In this document: positions 1 to 9,147 of the stretch, one piece after another
How positions within the stretch are numbered: the first letter of the stretch is position 1
Layout of the letters: each line of letters opens with the position of its first letter
Source: Holophagae bacterium
GTDB taxonomy: Bacteria; Acidobacteriota; Holophagae; Acanthopleuribacterales; Acanthopleuribacteraceae
Assembly (NCBI GenBank): GCA_030429565.1
Contig: JAUIFE010000013.1
Span: 124,001-188,000, forward strand
DNA: 64,000 bases
Reading direction: 5' to 3'
Position numbers and translations under genes: made by a program
Notes under the pieces: model-generated
What the model was told of the DNA's origin: nothing
The model's database searches: none
Seen by the model: the letters and a program-made list of their open reading frames with translations, nothing else

Positions 1-1755
1 TCAACGTCCGCCTTGTTTCTGTTACATTGCGGCAGCGGTGCCCCACCGCTCGACAGCGAAGCCTCTTTGTCGCTGAGTGCCACCCCCACTAGCATGAAAA
101 ACAATGGCGATACCGTGTCCTTATCCGTGACGGCCATGGTTGATGGACAGCCCGCGTTTGACGGTACTGAGATCTGGTTAAAGGCCGACAAGGGTTACGT
201 TCCCGCTAAAGTTGTTTTGTTCGAAGGCGTCGGCGAGACCTTTTTCCGCAGCGATGATCGCATCGGTGAGGTAACCGTGACCGCCGGCCGCAACCCCGGC
301 GGCAGTGACAGCTCGGTTTTGCTCACCATTGAAGACAGCGTGATTCCGCTGGGGGAATCGCTTGTCAACTGCAACCCAACCAACTTGACAGCGGGGGGCG
401 GCACGGTCGATATCCGCGTCCGTGTGGTTGACGACAAGGGCGCGTCACTTGCGGGCGAACCCGTGGTGATCTCCACCGATTACGGTCATTTAGAGCAGGG
501 CAACCGTGTCAGGTATTCCGATTCAAACGGCTGGGTGGTGGATCGCTTGCTCGTTCAGCCGGCGCCGGTTCTTCCAGAAGCCATTAACTTGACGGTCAAC
601 ATTCGCAATGAAGTGATTACCGGCAATACGGTCACAGTCACCGCCAACCAAAATCCCGAGCCCCAGATTCGCGTTACCAATGAGACGGTGTTGGTCGACG
701 AGGTGGTGGAATTTAACGGTTCGACCTCTAAAGATCCAGACGACAATAGCCCGCTGGACCCCGATCGCTTGCTTTGGAACTTTGGCGATGGTTCGCCGAC
801 CACGACGGGTGCGGTTGTTCGACATCGCTACACGCGGCCCGGCACCTACACGGCGACCTTGGCGATGACCGACGCCCACGGCGCGACGGTTACGGCTGAA
901 GCGTCGGTCACAGTCACCCCTCCGATCCCCAATGAACCACCCATCGCGTCGTTCCAATCGTCACCGGATTCCGTCGATGTGGGGCGTTTGGTGACCTTTA
1001 ACGCGTCGGCCAGTAGTGACCCAGACGGGGAGCTGGTTGCTTATCGCTGGGATTTCGGCGACGGCGGTGAAGCCGAGGGGTTGAGCAGTAGGCGGGTCTA
1101 TGCGGGCGCGGGCGAATACAACGTGACGCTGACGGTAGAGGACGATATGGGTGCGACGGCGTCGGTGACCAACAAGGTCGTCGTGGTCGGCAACAAGCTG
1201 CCCTTGGCGATGTTAAGTGTGAGCAGCGATGTCTTCCGACCGGGTCAATCCGTGGCGTTTGATGCTTCCGAGTCAACCGATCCCGACGGCCGTGGCTTGG
1301 CTTCCTTTACCTTCGATTTCGGTGACGGTTCGCCGCGCAAAACCTCGAGTTTGCCAACCATAACGCACACCTATGAAACCGTGGGGCTGTATTTGGCGAG
1401 GGTTGATGTTGAGGACGTTGACGGTGGTTTGGCCTATGCGACGGCATCGTTTCAAGTCAGTGAAGCAGCCTTACCGGAACCCATCTTCGCCTTTGAACCG
1501 GAAATTGAAATTCGGCCAGGCACCGTCATTCGTTTCACGGCGCGCGCTTCACAAAGTATCGACAGCCCGATTGCCGGCTACCGTTGGCACTTTGGCGACG
1601 GCGGCATCGCCGACGGCGCTGAAGTGACCCACGCCTACGGCGAACCCGGTGAGTACAGTGTCAAATTAACCGTAACCGCCGAGAACGGCGTGAGCGATAG
1701 CTCTGTGAAAGTCGTGCGAATCCAAGAGTTTTCAAAAACGGATGGCGCTTTATGA
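1..1755 (+). CDS. PKD-domain lipoprotein at the head of the T6SS locus (5' partial)
   Basis: The reading frame is open to the first base, so the true start lies outside the window. The first visible residues form the end of a signal peptide with a lipobox (LLHC, Cys codon at 28-30), so the product is probably a lipidated envelope protein. Two Ig-like/invasin-type beta-sandwich segments (about residues 18-105 and 110-215, counted from base 13) are followed by four PKD domains at about 216-303, 305-392, 394-482 and 487-571. Each PKD domain carries the FGDG hallmark (NFGDG, DFGDG, DFGDG, HFGDG). PKD domains are extracellular adhesion or carbohydrate-contact modules. The stop overlaps the next start (ATGA at 1752), so it is cotranscribed with the T6SS genes. 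This is not a canonical T6SS component; a role in docking the apparatus to the envelope or to prey is inference. Confidence 0.85.
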   Translation, partial: STSALFLLHCGSGAPPLDSEASLSLSATPTSMKNNGDTVSLSVTAMVDGQPAFDGTEIWLKADKGYVPAKVVLFEGVGETFFRSDDRIGEVTVTAGRNPGGSDSSVLLTIEDSVIPLGESLVNCNPTNLTAGGGTVDIRVRVVDDKGASLAGEPVVISTDYGHLEQGNRVRYSDSNGWVVDRLLVQPAPVLPEAINLTVNIRNEVITGNTVTVTANQNPEPQIRVTNETVLVDEVVEFNGSTSKDPDDNSPLDPDRLLWNFGDGSPTTTGAVVRHRYTRPGTYTATLAMTDAHGATVTAEASVTVTPPIPNEPPIASFQSSPDSVDVGRLVTFNASASSDPDGELVAYRWDFGDGGEAEGLSSRRVYAGAGEYNVTLTVEDDMGATASVTNKVVVVGNKLPLAMLSVSSDVFRPGQSVAFDASESTDPDGRGLASFTFDFGDGSPRKTSSLPTITHTYETVGLYLARVDVEDVDGGLAYATASFQVSEAALPEPIFAFEPEIEIRPGTVIRFTARASQSIDSPIAGYRWHFGDGGIADGAEVTHAYGEPGEYSVKLTVTAENGVSDSSVKVVRIQEFSKTDGAL

Positions 1756-2480
1756 TCACCGACAACCACGCGCACCAACCTTGGTTTCCCGGACCCAATA
1801 CCACGCCGCAAACCATGTTCCGCACCGCGTTAACGGCCCTGCTGCGTGAGGCTCAGGCGTTGTTAACCGGGCCGGCCGGCGCGATTGAGCGCTTGGAATA
1901 TCAAGAACTGATTGTTACGAACTTCGACGCGGTTATGGATGAAACTGGCCGCTTCAAAAGTGACGTGAGTCTCCTCCGCAAGCTCGAAATCAAACAAAAC
2001 ATTGCCTTTATGGCCAATCACCACCTCTATCGCATGCAGCCGTTACTGCACCAAGTTCGCGAAGACTTGCAATTCCAAGGCCCGCTGCCCGACATGATTC
2101 TGTTCCGACGTGTGCCGCGTTTGTTGATGCGCGGCGACCGACTCTGGTGTCAAGCGCCGGTGCCGGTGTTCTGGGACGTTCCCGGCGCATTGCGGATTGC
2201 CCAAACGGAGGTGGCGGACGCGGAGAACGCGCTTGCCGAAACCGTCAACGGGGAAACGGTGGTGTTGGAAATCCACACCTCGCTGGACTACCCGTGTCTG
2301 GTTCAGCGTGCCCCTTCCGCCTTGGCCACCCCTTACCATGCCGACCTGCGCGCCGCTTTTGCCGACGTGCTGCTGGCCCCCTCGCTGTTCGTGGTGCAAC
2401 GCACTTATGAGCGCCGCACCGATCATGGCGACGTCATGTTTTTGGTCGTCCGCCCGCAACAGCCTTGGGAAACCCCTTAA
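1752..2480 (+). CDS. Unknown 242-aa protein between the PKD lipoprotein and tssB
   Basis: I do not recognise this family. The protein has no signal peptide or membrane segment. It is acidic and rich in Leu and Ala, with a probably helical first half (about residues 20-115) and a mixed second half. It starts by a 4-base overlap with the PKD lipoprotein gene and ends 38 bases before tssB, so it is translationally coupled into the T6SS operon. Its length and position recall accessory baseplate or sheath proteins, but no motif supports that. A cytoplasmic T6SS-associated protein is the safest description. Confidence 0.7.
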   Translation: MITDNHAHQPWFPGPNTTPQTMFRTALTALLREAQALLTGPAGAIERLEYQELIVTNFDAVMDETGRFKSDVSLLRKLEIKQNIAFMANHHLYRMQPLLHQVREDLQFQGPLPDMILFRRVPRLLMRGDRLWCQAPVPVFWDVPGALRIAQTEVADAENALAETVNGETVVLEIHTSLDYPCLVQRAPSALATPYHADLRAAFADVLLAPSLFVVQRTYERRTDHGDVMFLVVRPQQPWETP

Positions 2481-2518
2481 CCACTCTGTGTTTCACATCC
2501 ACCGCAAAGGAGAACGCT

Positions 2519-3016
2519 ATGAGCAATACCCAACACAAACTGGACCACTTGCGGTCACCGCGAGTTCATATCACGTACGACGTCGAAGTCGGCGATAACA
2601 CCGAATCTAAGGAACTTCCCTTTGTTGCCGGTGTTTTGGCTGATCTCTCCGGCGACGCCAACAAAGACCAACCTGCGCTTAAGCAGCGCAAGTTCACCGA
2701 AATCGACGGCGAAAACTTCAACAAGGTCATGCGCTCCGCCGACCCGCATTTGAACTTTCGCGTCGCCAACAAGCTGACCGGTGAAGGTCGCTTCGAAGTC
2801 AAGCTGCGCTTTCAAGAACTCGACGATTTCACGCCGACGCGGGTCGTCAACCAAATTGAACCGTTGCGCGAACTCTTGGAAACGCGCACCAAACTCAAAG
2901 ACTTGATCTCCAAGCTCGACGGCAACGAAGAGCTGGACACCTTACTGCAAGAGGTCATCAACAACACGGCCCAGGTTGGGCGCTTGAAAGACGAGCTGGG
3001 AGGCAACAATGAGTGA
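2519..3016 (+). CDS. tssB: T6SS contractile sheath small subunit TssB
   Basis: TssB (VipA/ImpB) pairs with TssC to build the contractile sheath around the Hcp tube. The 165-aa product has the usual family length. Near the N-terminus it has the family strand (RVHITYDVEV), followed by a KELPFVAGVLADLSG segment and a FTPTRVV motif. The C-terminus is helical. The ATG at 2519 is chosen because AAAGGAGA lies just upstream; an in-frame start at 2465 would overlap the previous gene and lacks such a site. The stop overlaps the tssC start by 8 bases, as expected for two subunits made in equal amounts. Confidence 0.97.
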   Translation: MSNTQHKLDHLRSPRVHITYDVEVGDNTESKELPFVAGVLADLSGDANKDQPALKQRKFTEIDGENFNKVMRSADPHLNFRVANKLTGEGRFEVKLRFQELDDFTPTRVVNQIEPLRELLETRTKLKDLISKLDGNEELDTLLQEVINNTAQVGRLKDELGGNNE

Positions 3017-4517
3017 GACGGCTGCAATTGAACAACAAACGGACGTCGCCGAAGGTCAAACCAACGCGGCGGTTGAGAGCAACTTGCTCGATCAGATCAT
3101 CGAAGAAGGGCACATGGCGCGCAACGAAGTGCAACAACAGCGCGCCAAAGAGCTGATCGACAGCTTCGTCAAAGAAGTCGCCGACAACAGCAAAATCGAT
3201 GTTAGCCACGACACGATTAGCATGCTGAACCAACGCATCGCCCAAATCGATGCGCTCATTAGCGAACAGCTCAACGAAGTACTGCATGACGAGAAATTCC
3301 AAAAACTGGAAGCGACTTGGCGCGGTCTGGATTACCTGGTTGGCCAAAGTGCTACCGGTTCCGATCTCAAAATCAAGGTGCTCAACGTCAGTCGTGACGA
3401 GTTGCAAACCGATTTAGAGAAGGCCTCTGAATTTGACCAAAGTAACTTGTTTAAAAAGATCTACAGCCAAGAGTTTGGCACTTACGGTGGGCATCCTTTC
3501 TCAATGTTGCTGGGTGACTACGCCTTTGGTCGCGGTGCACGCGACGTCGCTTTGGCGCGGATGATCAGCCAAGTCGCCGCCGCTTCGCATGCGCCTTTCA
3601 TTTCCAGCGCCTCACCGGCGATGTTCGACATGGACAGCTTCACCGAACTCGACAATCCGCGCGACATGGCCAAGCTGATGGAGAGTACCGAGCTCGCCAA
3701 GTGGCGTTCATTCCGTGAAACCGACGACTCGCGCTTCTTTGTCCTGGCTCTGCCACGCACCTTGATGCGCCTGCCATACGGCCACGACACGATTCCCGTC
3801 GAAGAATTTGATTTCGTGGAAAACGTGACCGGCAAAGAACACGATAAGTACCTGTGGGGCAATGCTGCTTGGGCACTGGGTCAACGCATGACCGATGCTT
3901 TCTCCAAATATAAGTGGTGTGCGGCGATTCGCGGGGTTGAAGGCGGCGGGGCTGTGCACGACCTACCCGCACACAGCTTCAAAACCGACCAAGGCGATGT
4001 GGAACTGAAGTGCCCCACCGAAATTGCGATTACCGACCGCCGTGAAAAAGAACTCGCCGACCTGGGTTTTGTGCCGCTGGTTCATTGCAAAGGTACCGAT
4101 TACGCGGCCTTCTTCTCGGCGCAAACCAGCAATAAACCCAAGGTTTACACCAACGATGCCGCCACCTCGAACGCACGGATTTCGTCGATGTTGCCCTACA
4201 TCATGGCCAGCAGCCGCTTCGCTCATTACCTGAAATCCATGATGCGCGACAAAATCGGCACCTTTGTCAACCGTCAGCAAGTTGAGGCCTACCTCAACAA
4301 CTGGATCAGTAACTACGTGTTGCTCGACGATTCCGCCGGCATGGAGGTCAAAGCCAAGTATCCCTTGCGCGAAGGCCGCATCGACGTCACCGATGATCCC
4401 GCCCGTCCCGGCTGCTTCCGTGCGGTCGCCTTTTTGCGACCCCACTTCCAATTAGACGAGCTCAGCGTTTCGCTGCGTCTCGTTGCCGAGTTACCGCCTC
4501 CCGCGGGCGGTGCTTAA
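3009..4517 (+). CDS. tssC: T6SS contractile sheath large subunit TssC
   Basis: TssC (VipB/ImpC/EvpB) is the large sheath subunit that interlocks with TssB. The 502-aa product has the family length and recognisable blocks: WRGLDYLV (about residue 98), a GDYAFGR segment in the middle, and a C-terminal region with WISNYV and a final beta-rich LRPHFQLDELSVSLRLVAELP tail. The start overlaps tssB by 8 bases and gene order is conserved with other T6SS loci. The sheath would normally be recycled by ClpV/TssH, which is not seen in this window. Confidence 0.97.
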   Translation: MSETAAIEQQTDVAEGQTNAAVESNLLDQIIEEGHMARNEVQQQRAKELIDSFVKEVADNSKIDVSHDTISMLNQRIAQIDALISEQLNEVLHDEKFQKLEATWRGLDYLVGQSATGSDLKIKVLNVSRDELQTDLEKASEFDQSNLFKKIYSQEFGTYGGHPFSMLLGDYAFGRGARDVALARMISQVAAASHAPFISSASPAMFDMDSFTELDNPRDMAKLMESTELAKWRSFRETDDSRFFVLALPRTLMRLPYGHDTIPVEEFDFVENVTGKEHDKYLWGNAAWALGQRMTDAFSKYKWCAAIRGVEGGGAVHDLPAHSFKTDQGDVELKCPTEIAITDRREKELADLGFVPLVHCKGTDYAAFFSAQTSNKPKVYTNDAATSNARISSMLPYIMASSRFAHYLKSMMRDKIGTFVNRQQVEAYLNNWISNYVLLDDSAGMEVKAKYPLREGRIDVTDDPARPGCFRAVAFLRPHFQLDELSVSLRLVAELPPPAGGA

Positions 4518-4712
4518 CCGCCGGCCCACCGCGTGGGTTGGGGGAGGGGGTCGGCTGCCTGGATCCCAGGTAGTGGACCGCCGCCTGCGCCGTCGCGTTC
4601 GTCACAACGCGTCGGCGTTCGGTCCTGATTCTCAACCAGCTAACAAACCGTCAACCAGGAAGTCGGGCGGCGTGGTCGTCCACTACCCAGAACCAAGATA
4701 CAGGAGATTATT

Positions 4713-5204
4713 ATGTTCAATATTTTCATGAAAATCGATGATATTCAGGGTGATGTTCGCACCGAAGGCTTCACCAACCAAATCGGCATCCACTCCATGA
4801 ACCACGGCGTCAGCATGAACGCCTTCTGTCAACCTGGCAAAGAAGGCCGTACTCAGGGTTATGCCCACCACAACGACATCACCTTGAGCAAGGTCATGGA
4901 CGGTAGCTCCATTCAGTTCAAAAAGTACTGCATGGAAGCCAAACCCATTTCCAAAATCACCATCAGCATTTGCCGTGAAAAGAACTCCGTGCTCATGCCG
5001 ATCATCGTTTTCACCCTCGAAGACGTGTTGGTCAGCTCCTACAACTTCTCGGCCGGTGGCGGTGCCAACCCGGCTGAAACCCTGACGCTTAACTACCGCA
5101 CGATTTCCTGGACCTACCGCGACCAGAAGCAAGACGCCAAAAACGTCGGTCAAAAAGCCGGTGGTTGGGACATTCGTGCCAACAAAGAGTACGTCTCCAA
5201 GTAA
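4713..5204 (+). CDS. hcp: T6SS inner tube protein Hcp (TssD)
   Basis: Hcp forms hexameric rings that stack into the tube fired out of the cell; it is also a chaperone for small effectors. The 163-aa protein starts with the typical strand MFNIFMKIDDIQGD, followed by HSMNHGVSM. The Hcp1-like core contains the DITLSKVMDGSS segment, and the C-terminus has NYRTISWTYR. A good ribosome site (CAGGAGATT) precedes the ATG. It is separated from tssC by 195 bases and from tssE by a strong hairpin, so hcp probably has partly independent, high expression. Confidence 0.96.
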   Translation: MFNIFMKIDDIQGDVRTEGFTNQIGIHSMNHGVSMNAFCQPGKEGRTQGYAHHNDITLSKVMDGSSIQFKKYCMEAKPISKITISICREKNSVLMPIIVFTLEDVLVSSYNFSAGGGANPAETLTLNYRTISWTYRDQKQDAKNVGQKAGGWDIRANKEYVSK

Positions 5205-5210
5205 ACGGGC

Positions 5211-5246
5211 CAACCCGGACCACGTTGCCGCGTGGTCCGGGTGTTG
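5211..5246 (+). terminator. Strong hairpin after hcp, attenuator or 3' stabiliser
   Basis: CCCGGACCACG (5214-5224) pairs perfectly with CGTGGTCCGGG (5231-5241), and the flanking CAA/TTG extends the stem. No U-run follows, so it is unlikely to be a full intrinsic terminator. It more likely protects the hcp mRNA 3' end or partly reduces read-through into tssE, giving more Hcp than baseplate protein. Confidence 0.6.
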
Positions 5247-5295
5247 GTGGTTCGGGATCTCTTTTCCGTACCACCAACCGCCAATTGAGGAAGCC

Positions 5296-5742
5296 ATGAA
5301 CGAATTGAGACCGCGCCCCGGCGCACCCGCCCCACTGTTTACGCGTTTGATCGACAACCAACCCGACCAGGCCCACGAAGCCCATCCGCTGCGCACCCTC
5401 GACCGCGACGGTCTTCTGGCCTCGCTGAAAAGCGAACTCGACGGCTTGGTGACCACGCGTGTGCCCCTGAATGCCCGCGCTTGGCTGGCGCAGCCCAAAA
5501 CCGTGGCGATCTACGGCTTACCTGATTTCGCCGATCTCAGTCCGCAAAACCCTAACCACCGCGATTTGGTCAAACAGGTCGTGGCCGAGGCGGTTCACCA
5601 CTTCGAGCCGCGTTTGCGCGATCCCGAGGTTCGTGTCAGCCCGCGCAAGGGTCCGCCGGGACGATTTCAAGTCCTGCTGACCGGGCAGATGTTGCTGGCC
5701 GATTTAGTCGAACCCATTTCCTTTCCCTGCATCTTGTCCTGA
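5296..5742 (+). CDS. tssE: T6SS baseplate wedge protein TssE (gp25-like)
   Basis: TssE is the gp25-like wedge protein that starts sheath polymerisation at the baseplate. The 148-aa product contains the family pattern: a YGLPDF segment, a helix with ...HFEPRLRDPEVRVSP (the gp25 EPRL core), and a closing strand RFQVLLTG. The ATG at 5296 is preceded by TTGAGGAAG. The open frame reaches back to 5161 but that would overlap hcp. Overall length is typical. Confidence 0.92.
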   Translation: MNELRPRPGAPAPLFTRLIDNQPDQAHEAHPLRTLDRDGLLASLKSELDGLVTTRVPLNARAWLAQPKTVAIYGLPDFADLSPQNPNHRDLVKQVVAEAVHHFEPRLRDPEVRVSPRKGPPGRFQVLLTGQMLLADLVEPISFPCILS

Positions 5743-5845
5743 ACAGAACCGTCCAAAACCCCGTTTCAAGCGTTGTCGTCGGCCGGCAAGTCACCCGCGT
5801 GCCCGTCGCCGAAAGCGTTTGAACCCGCCATTCAAGGAGGTCCCC

Positions 5846-6235
5846 ATGGCTTTTCAGTGTGCCGCGACCGCGGTGACCCAATGTACCTTTGGTGCCGCCC
5901 CGTCCGTGCTTAACGTCCTGCCAATCTCGCGCACTTTGGTCGAAGGCAAACCCGCCGCCAACATCATGGACCACAAACCGATCATGAACGTGATGCCGTT
6001 TGGCATGTGTTCCTCGCTGGCCAACCCGACCGTTGCCGCCGCCACCGCCGCCGCGCTCGGCGTGCTGACGCCTATGCCCTGTATCCCCATGACCGTCGCA
6101 CCGTGGATGCCGGGTTCTCCGACCGTTCACGTCGGCAACATGCCCGCGCTGAACAACAGTTCCAAGTGCATGTGCATGTGGGCCGGCGTTATCAGTATAA
6201 ACGTTCCTGGCGCATTTACTTGTTTAGAACCATGA
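5846..6235 (+). CDS. PAAR-like spike tip protein (DUF4280 type)
   Basis: The 129-aa product matches the PAAR-like DUF4280 pattern: MAFQCAATAVTQCTFG at the N-terminus, PFGMCSSLANP in the middle, and a Cys-rich closing segment (SKCMCMWAGVISI). PAAR proteins sharpen the VgrG spike and bind a metal with Cys/His residues. There is no C-terminal effector extension, so it should be a structural tip or a loading platform for separate effectors. The ATG at 5846 follows AAGGAGG at an ideal distance; an upstream in-frame start at 5819 is less likely. It lies between tssE and tssF. Confidence 0.85.
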   Translation: MAFQCAATAVTQCTFGAAPSVLNVLPISRTLVEGKPAANIMDHKPIMNVMPFGMCSSLANPTVAAATAAALGVLTPMPCIPMTVAPWMPGSPTVHVGNMPALNNSSKCMCMWAGVISINVPGAFTCLEP

Positions 6236-6283
6236 GTTTATGAGTGTTGGGGGAAAGCGACGCGGCGCTGCTGGAGGCCGATT

Positions 6284-8092
6284 TTGAACGAACTATTGTC
6301 AACTTACTTGTCCGAACTGGCCTACTTACGCCGTATGGGCGCAGCCTTTGCCCGCCGTCACCCCAAGGTCGCCGCACGCTTGCAATTGGAGGCCAATGAG
6401 TGTGCCGATCCCCATGTCGAGCGTTTGCTCGAAGGGTTCGCTTTGCTGACCGCCCGTTTGCACGACCGCATTGATTCCGGCCACAGCCGCATTGCTGAAA
6501 CCCTGCTCGATATTCTTTATCCTCAACTGACCGCCACTGTGCCCGCTATGGCCATCGCTCGTTTCGACCTCAATGAAATGGAGTCTCTGGTTACCACCGC
6601 CTACCACTTGCCCCGTCACACCAAACTGGCTGCACCCGCCGGTTCCGGTGACGAATGCCGCTTTTTGACCGGCGCGCCACTCGATCTTTGGCCGCTCAGT
6701 GTTGCCCAGGTTGCCTTGGTTTCACCCAACCGCTTTTTGTGTCTCGACGGTACCGCCGAGGTTGGCGGTGTCTTGCACGTGCAACTGCGCGCGCCCGATG
6801 AAGCACTTCGCGAAATGGAACTGTCATCGCTGCGATTTTTCATTAACGGTGACCGCGCCACCGTGCCAACCCTGGTTGATTTGATCTTTCGCGGCTTGCG
6901 CGGCGTGGTGTTGTTGCCTGACGGCGACGAAACACGCGCCGTCACCTTGCCCGCCCATGCCTTGCGCCACGTTGGTTTCAGCGACGAAGAAGCGTTGCTT
7001 CCCTATCCACCGACCGCCCATGCCGGTTACCGTTTGTTGCAGGAATACTTTCACTTCCCGCGCAAGTTCCAGTTCTTTGACCTCGAGGGTTTAGAGCGAC
7101 GCGGTACTTGCGACCAGCTTGAGCTGTTGTTTTTGTTTGATCGCAATCCTGGCAGTTTATACGTCGACCGCCACACCTTGTGTTTGGGTTGCGTACCCGT
7201 GATCAACTTGTTCGAACAAACCAGCGATCCCTTGCGCATCGACCACACGCGCGTTGCTTATCCCTTGGAAGGCAATGCCGTGCGTCGCCGTACGACCGAA
7301 ATTCACAGTGTGCGGCGTCTGTCGTGTTCGCCTTTGCCACAGGTGCGTGACCGCGAGATTCACCCATATTTCGGCTACCGGCGACGGGGTGAGGACGGCC
7401 AGGCCCACTTGTACTACACGTTAAAACGCCGTCTGTGTTTTCAAGAGGATATGCCAGGCACCGAACTGGAATTGAGCTTGGTCGATGTCGGCGGCCGGAA
7501 CTGTGCCGAGCTCGGTGAAGATTTCGGTGAGATGGTTGTTTATGCCCATACCTGGTGCACCAACCGCGAATTGGCCGCCGAGCTCGCCGGTGGGACGCCG
7601 CTGCTGATCGACCGACCCTCGCCACTCGCCAAAGGCATGCTGCTTATGAAACCGACGCTGCCGGTTCAGCCGCAACTCGGCAAGGAAGGGGTTTGGCGTC
7701 TCATGTCGCAGCTTTCCTTGAACTACTTGTCACTGCAGGGCGAAACCGGTTTGACCGCCCTCAAGGAAATTCTCGGTTTGTACGCACCGGTGGATTCGGC
7801 CCATGCCGACCGCCAGATACGCGGCCTGCGCGGGTTTTCCTGTCGGCCGACCACCGCCCATTTGGGTGACGAAGCGTGGCGCGGCTTTTGTCGCGGGCTC
7901 GAACTGGAATTGCAATTCGACGAGGAGTTCTATACCGGTACCGGCTTTTACTTGTTTGGTGCCGTGCTCAACCACTTCTTTGGTTTGTATGCTTCGGTGA
8001 ATTCGTTCGTACAACTGGCCGCCCGCCGCGTCAACGGTGAAAACGAATGGCATCGCTGGACGCCGCGCGCCGGCGCAGCCGCGTTGTTGTGA
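6284..8092 (+). CDS. tssF: T6SS baseplate protein TssF
   Basis: TssF (VasA/ImpG) is a core baseplate wedge subunit acting with TssE, TssG and TssK. The 602-aa length is typical. The N-terminus is diagnostic: YLSELAYLRRMGAAFARRHP, then a DPHVERLLEGFALLTAR stretch and LLDILYPQL. Translation starts at TTG (6284) behind CTGGAGG, and no ATG fits as well. The stop is 14 bases before tssG, consistent with the obligate TssF-TssG partnership. Confidence 0.96.
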   Translation: MNELLSTYLSELAYLRRMGAAFARRHPKVAARLQLEANECADPHVERLLEGFALLTARLHDRIDSGHSRIAETLLDILYPQLTATVPAMAIARFDLNEMESLVTTAYHLPRHTKLAAPAGSGDECRFLTGAPLDLWPLSVAQVALVSPNRFLCLDGTAEVGGVLHVQLRAPDEALREMELSSLRFFINGDRATVPTLVDLIFRGLRGVVLLPDGDETRAVTLPAHALRHVGFSDEEALLPYPPTAHAGYRLLQEYFHFPRKFQFFDLEGLERRGTCDQLELLFLFDRNPGSLYVDRHTLCLGCVPVINLFEQTSDPLRIDHTRVAYPLEGNAVRRRTTEIHSVRRLSCSPLPQVRDREIHPYFGYRRRGEDGQAHLYYTLKRRLCFQEDMPGTELELSLVDVGGRNCAELGEDFGEMVVYAHTWCTNRELAAELAGGTPLLIDRPSPLAKGMLLMKPTLPVQPQLGKEGVWRLMSQLSLNYLSLQGETGLTALKEILGLYAPVDSAHADRQIRGLRGFSCRPTTAHLGDEAWRGFCRGLELELQFDEEFYTGTGFYLFGAVLNHFFGLYASVNSFVQLAARRVNGENEWHRWTPRAGAAALL

Positions 8093-8106
8093 CGGGGAGG
8101 AAGTTG

Positions 8107-9117
8107 ATGCAAACCGCCGTCGCTCTAGAACACTGCGAGTTCCTGCAAGTCATTCGCTTGCTGGAACAAGCGGAGTCGCAACGCCCGTCCGTTGGCAGCG
8201 GACCGGAACCGGCCAATGAAGTAGTGCGCTTCCGCAGCCGCATTGATTTCGGCTTTCCGTCGCGCCAGGTTGACGCGCTGACGGCGACGGGTGCGGCGCT
8301 TGGCCAGGGACCCGCCTACGAACTGACCAGCCGGATGTTGACCTTGCTCGGTCGCTTCGGGCCGATGCCCGCTGTTTACAGCGAACAGGTGATGAGCCGG
8401 CTCGGTAAAGGTGATCATGCCGGTCGTGATTTCATCGATCTGTTCCACCATCGGCTGGTGACGTTGTGGATCAAGATCTGCAAAGCGATTCAGCCGGAAC
8501 TGAACCTGACCGATGTCCGTAATTCGGATTATATGAAACAAATCAACGCGATTAACGGCTTGGGTCTGGACAGCTTGGCTTCTCAGGAAGGTCAAGCCGA
8601 GCAGGCTTTGGCGGCAGGTGTTGGCTTACCGGTACGGCCGCGAATCGGCGCCGCCGACCTCGCCCGGTTAGTGTGTTTCCACTTCGATGTACCCTGTCGC
8701 GTGCGGTCCTTCGTTGGGGAATGGGTGACCTTGCGCGACCACGATCAGGCCTGTTTATCGGTGCTGGGCGGTTCGCCTTTGGGTCGGCGTGGTGCCTTGG
8801 GTCGTCGTGCGTGGGATCCCAACGGCCGTTTTGCCTTAGAGCTGGGTCCGCTGGACCCGCAACGTTTCCGTGATTTCTTACCGGGCGGCGCCGACCACGC
8901 GGCCCTGTGCCGCCTCGTGCGTTTTCACGCCGGTCCAGATCTCGTGTTTTCGCTTGTGTTGTTGCCGCAAAAACAGCGTGTCGCCGGGGCTCGTTTAAAC
9001 GCGGGCGGTGGCGATGCGCTTGGCTGGACCGCGCGTCTGTCTGCCGCCGAACCGACGGTGCTCGCACCGGTAACGCTTTTTCCCGACCGCCTGGCGTCCG
9101 AGGATGACGGTGGCTGA
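8107..9117 (+). CDS. tssG: T6SS baseplate protein TssG
   Basis: TssG (VasB/ImpH) binds two copies of TssF in the baseplate wedge. The 336-aa protein has the expected length and opens with helix (CEFLQVIRLLEQ), then VRFRSRIDFGFP, YELTSRMLTLLGRFGPMP and DFIDLFHHRLV, all typical of the family. The chosen ATG at 8107 lies behind GGGGAGGAAG; an open frame from 8047 overlaps tssF. VgrG follows after 30 bases. Confidence 0.94.
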   Translation: MQTAVALEHCEFLQVIRLLEQAESQRPSVGSGPEPANEVVRFRSRIDFGFPSRQVDALTATGAALGQGPAYELTSRMLTLLGRFGPMPAVYSEQVMSRLGKGDHAGRDFIDLFHHRLVTLWIKICKAIQPELNLTDVRNSDYMKQINAINGLGLDSLASQEGQAEQALAAGVGLPVRPRIGAADLARLVCFHFDVPCRVRSFVGEWVTLRDHDQACLSVLGGSPLGRRGALGRRAWDPNGRFALELGPLDPQRFRDFLPGGADHAALCRLVRFHAGPDLVFSLVLLPQKQRVAGARLNAGGGDALGWTARLSAAEPTVLAPVTLFPDRLASEDDGG

Positions 9118-9147
9118 GGTCGGTTTTCGATTGATGAAGGAGTGTGT

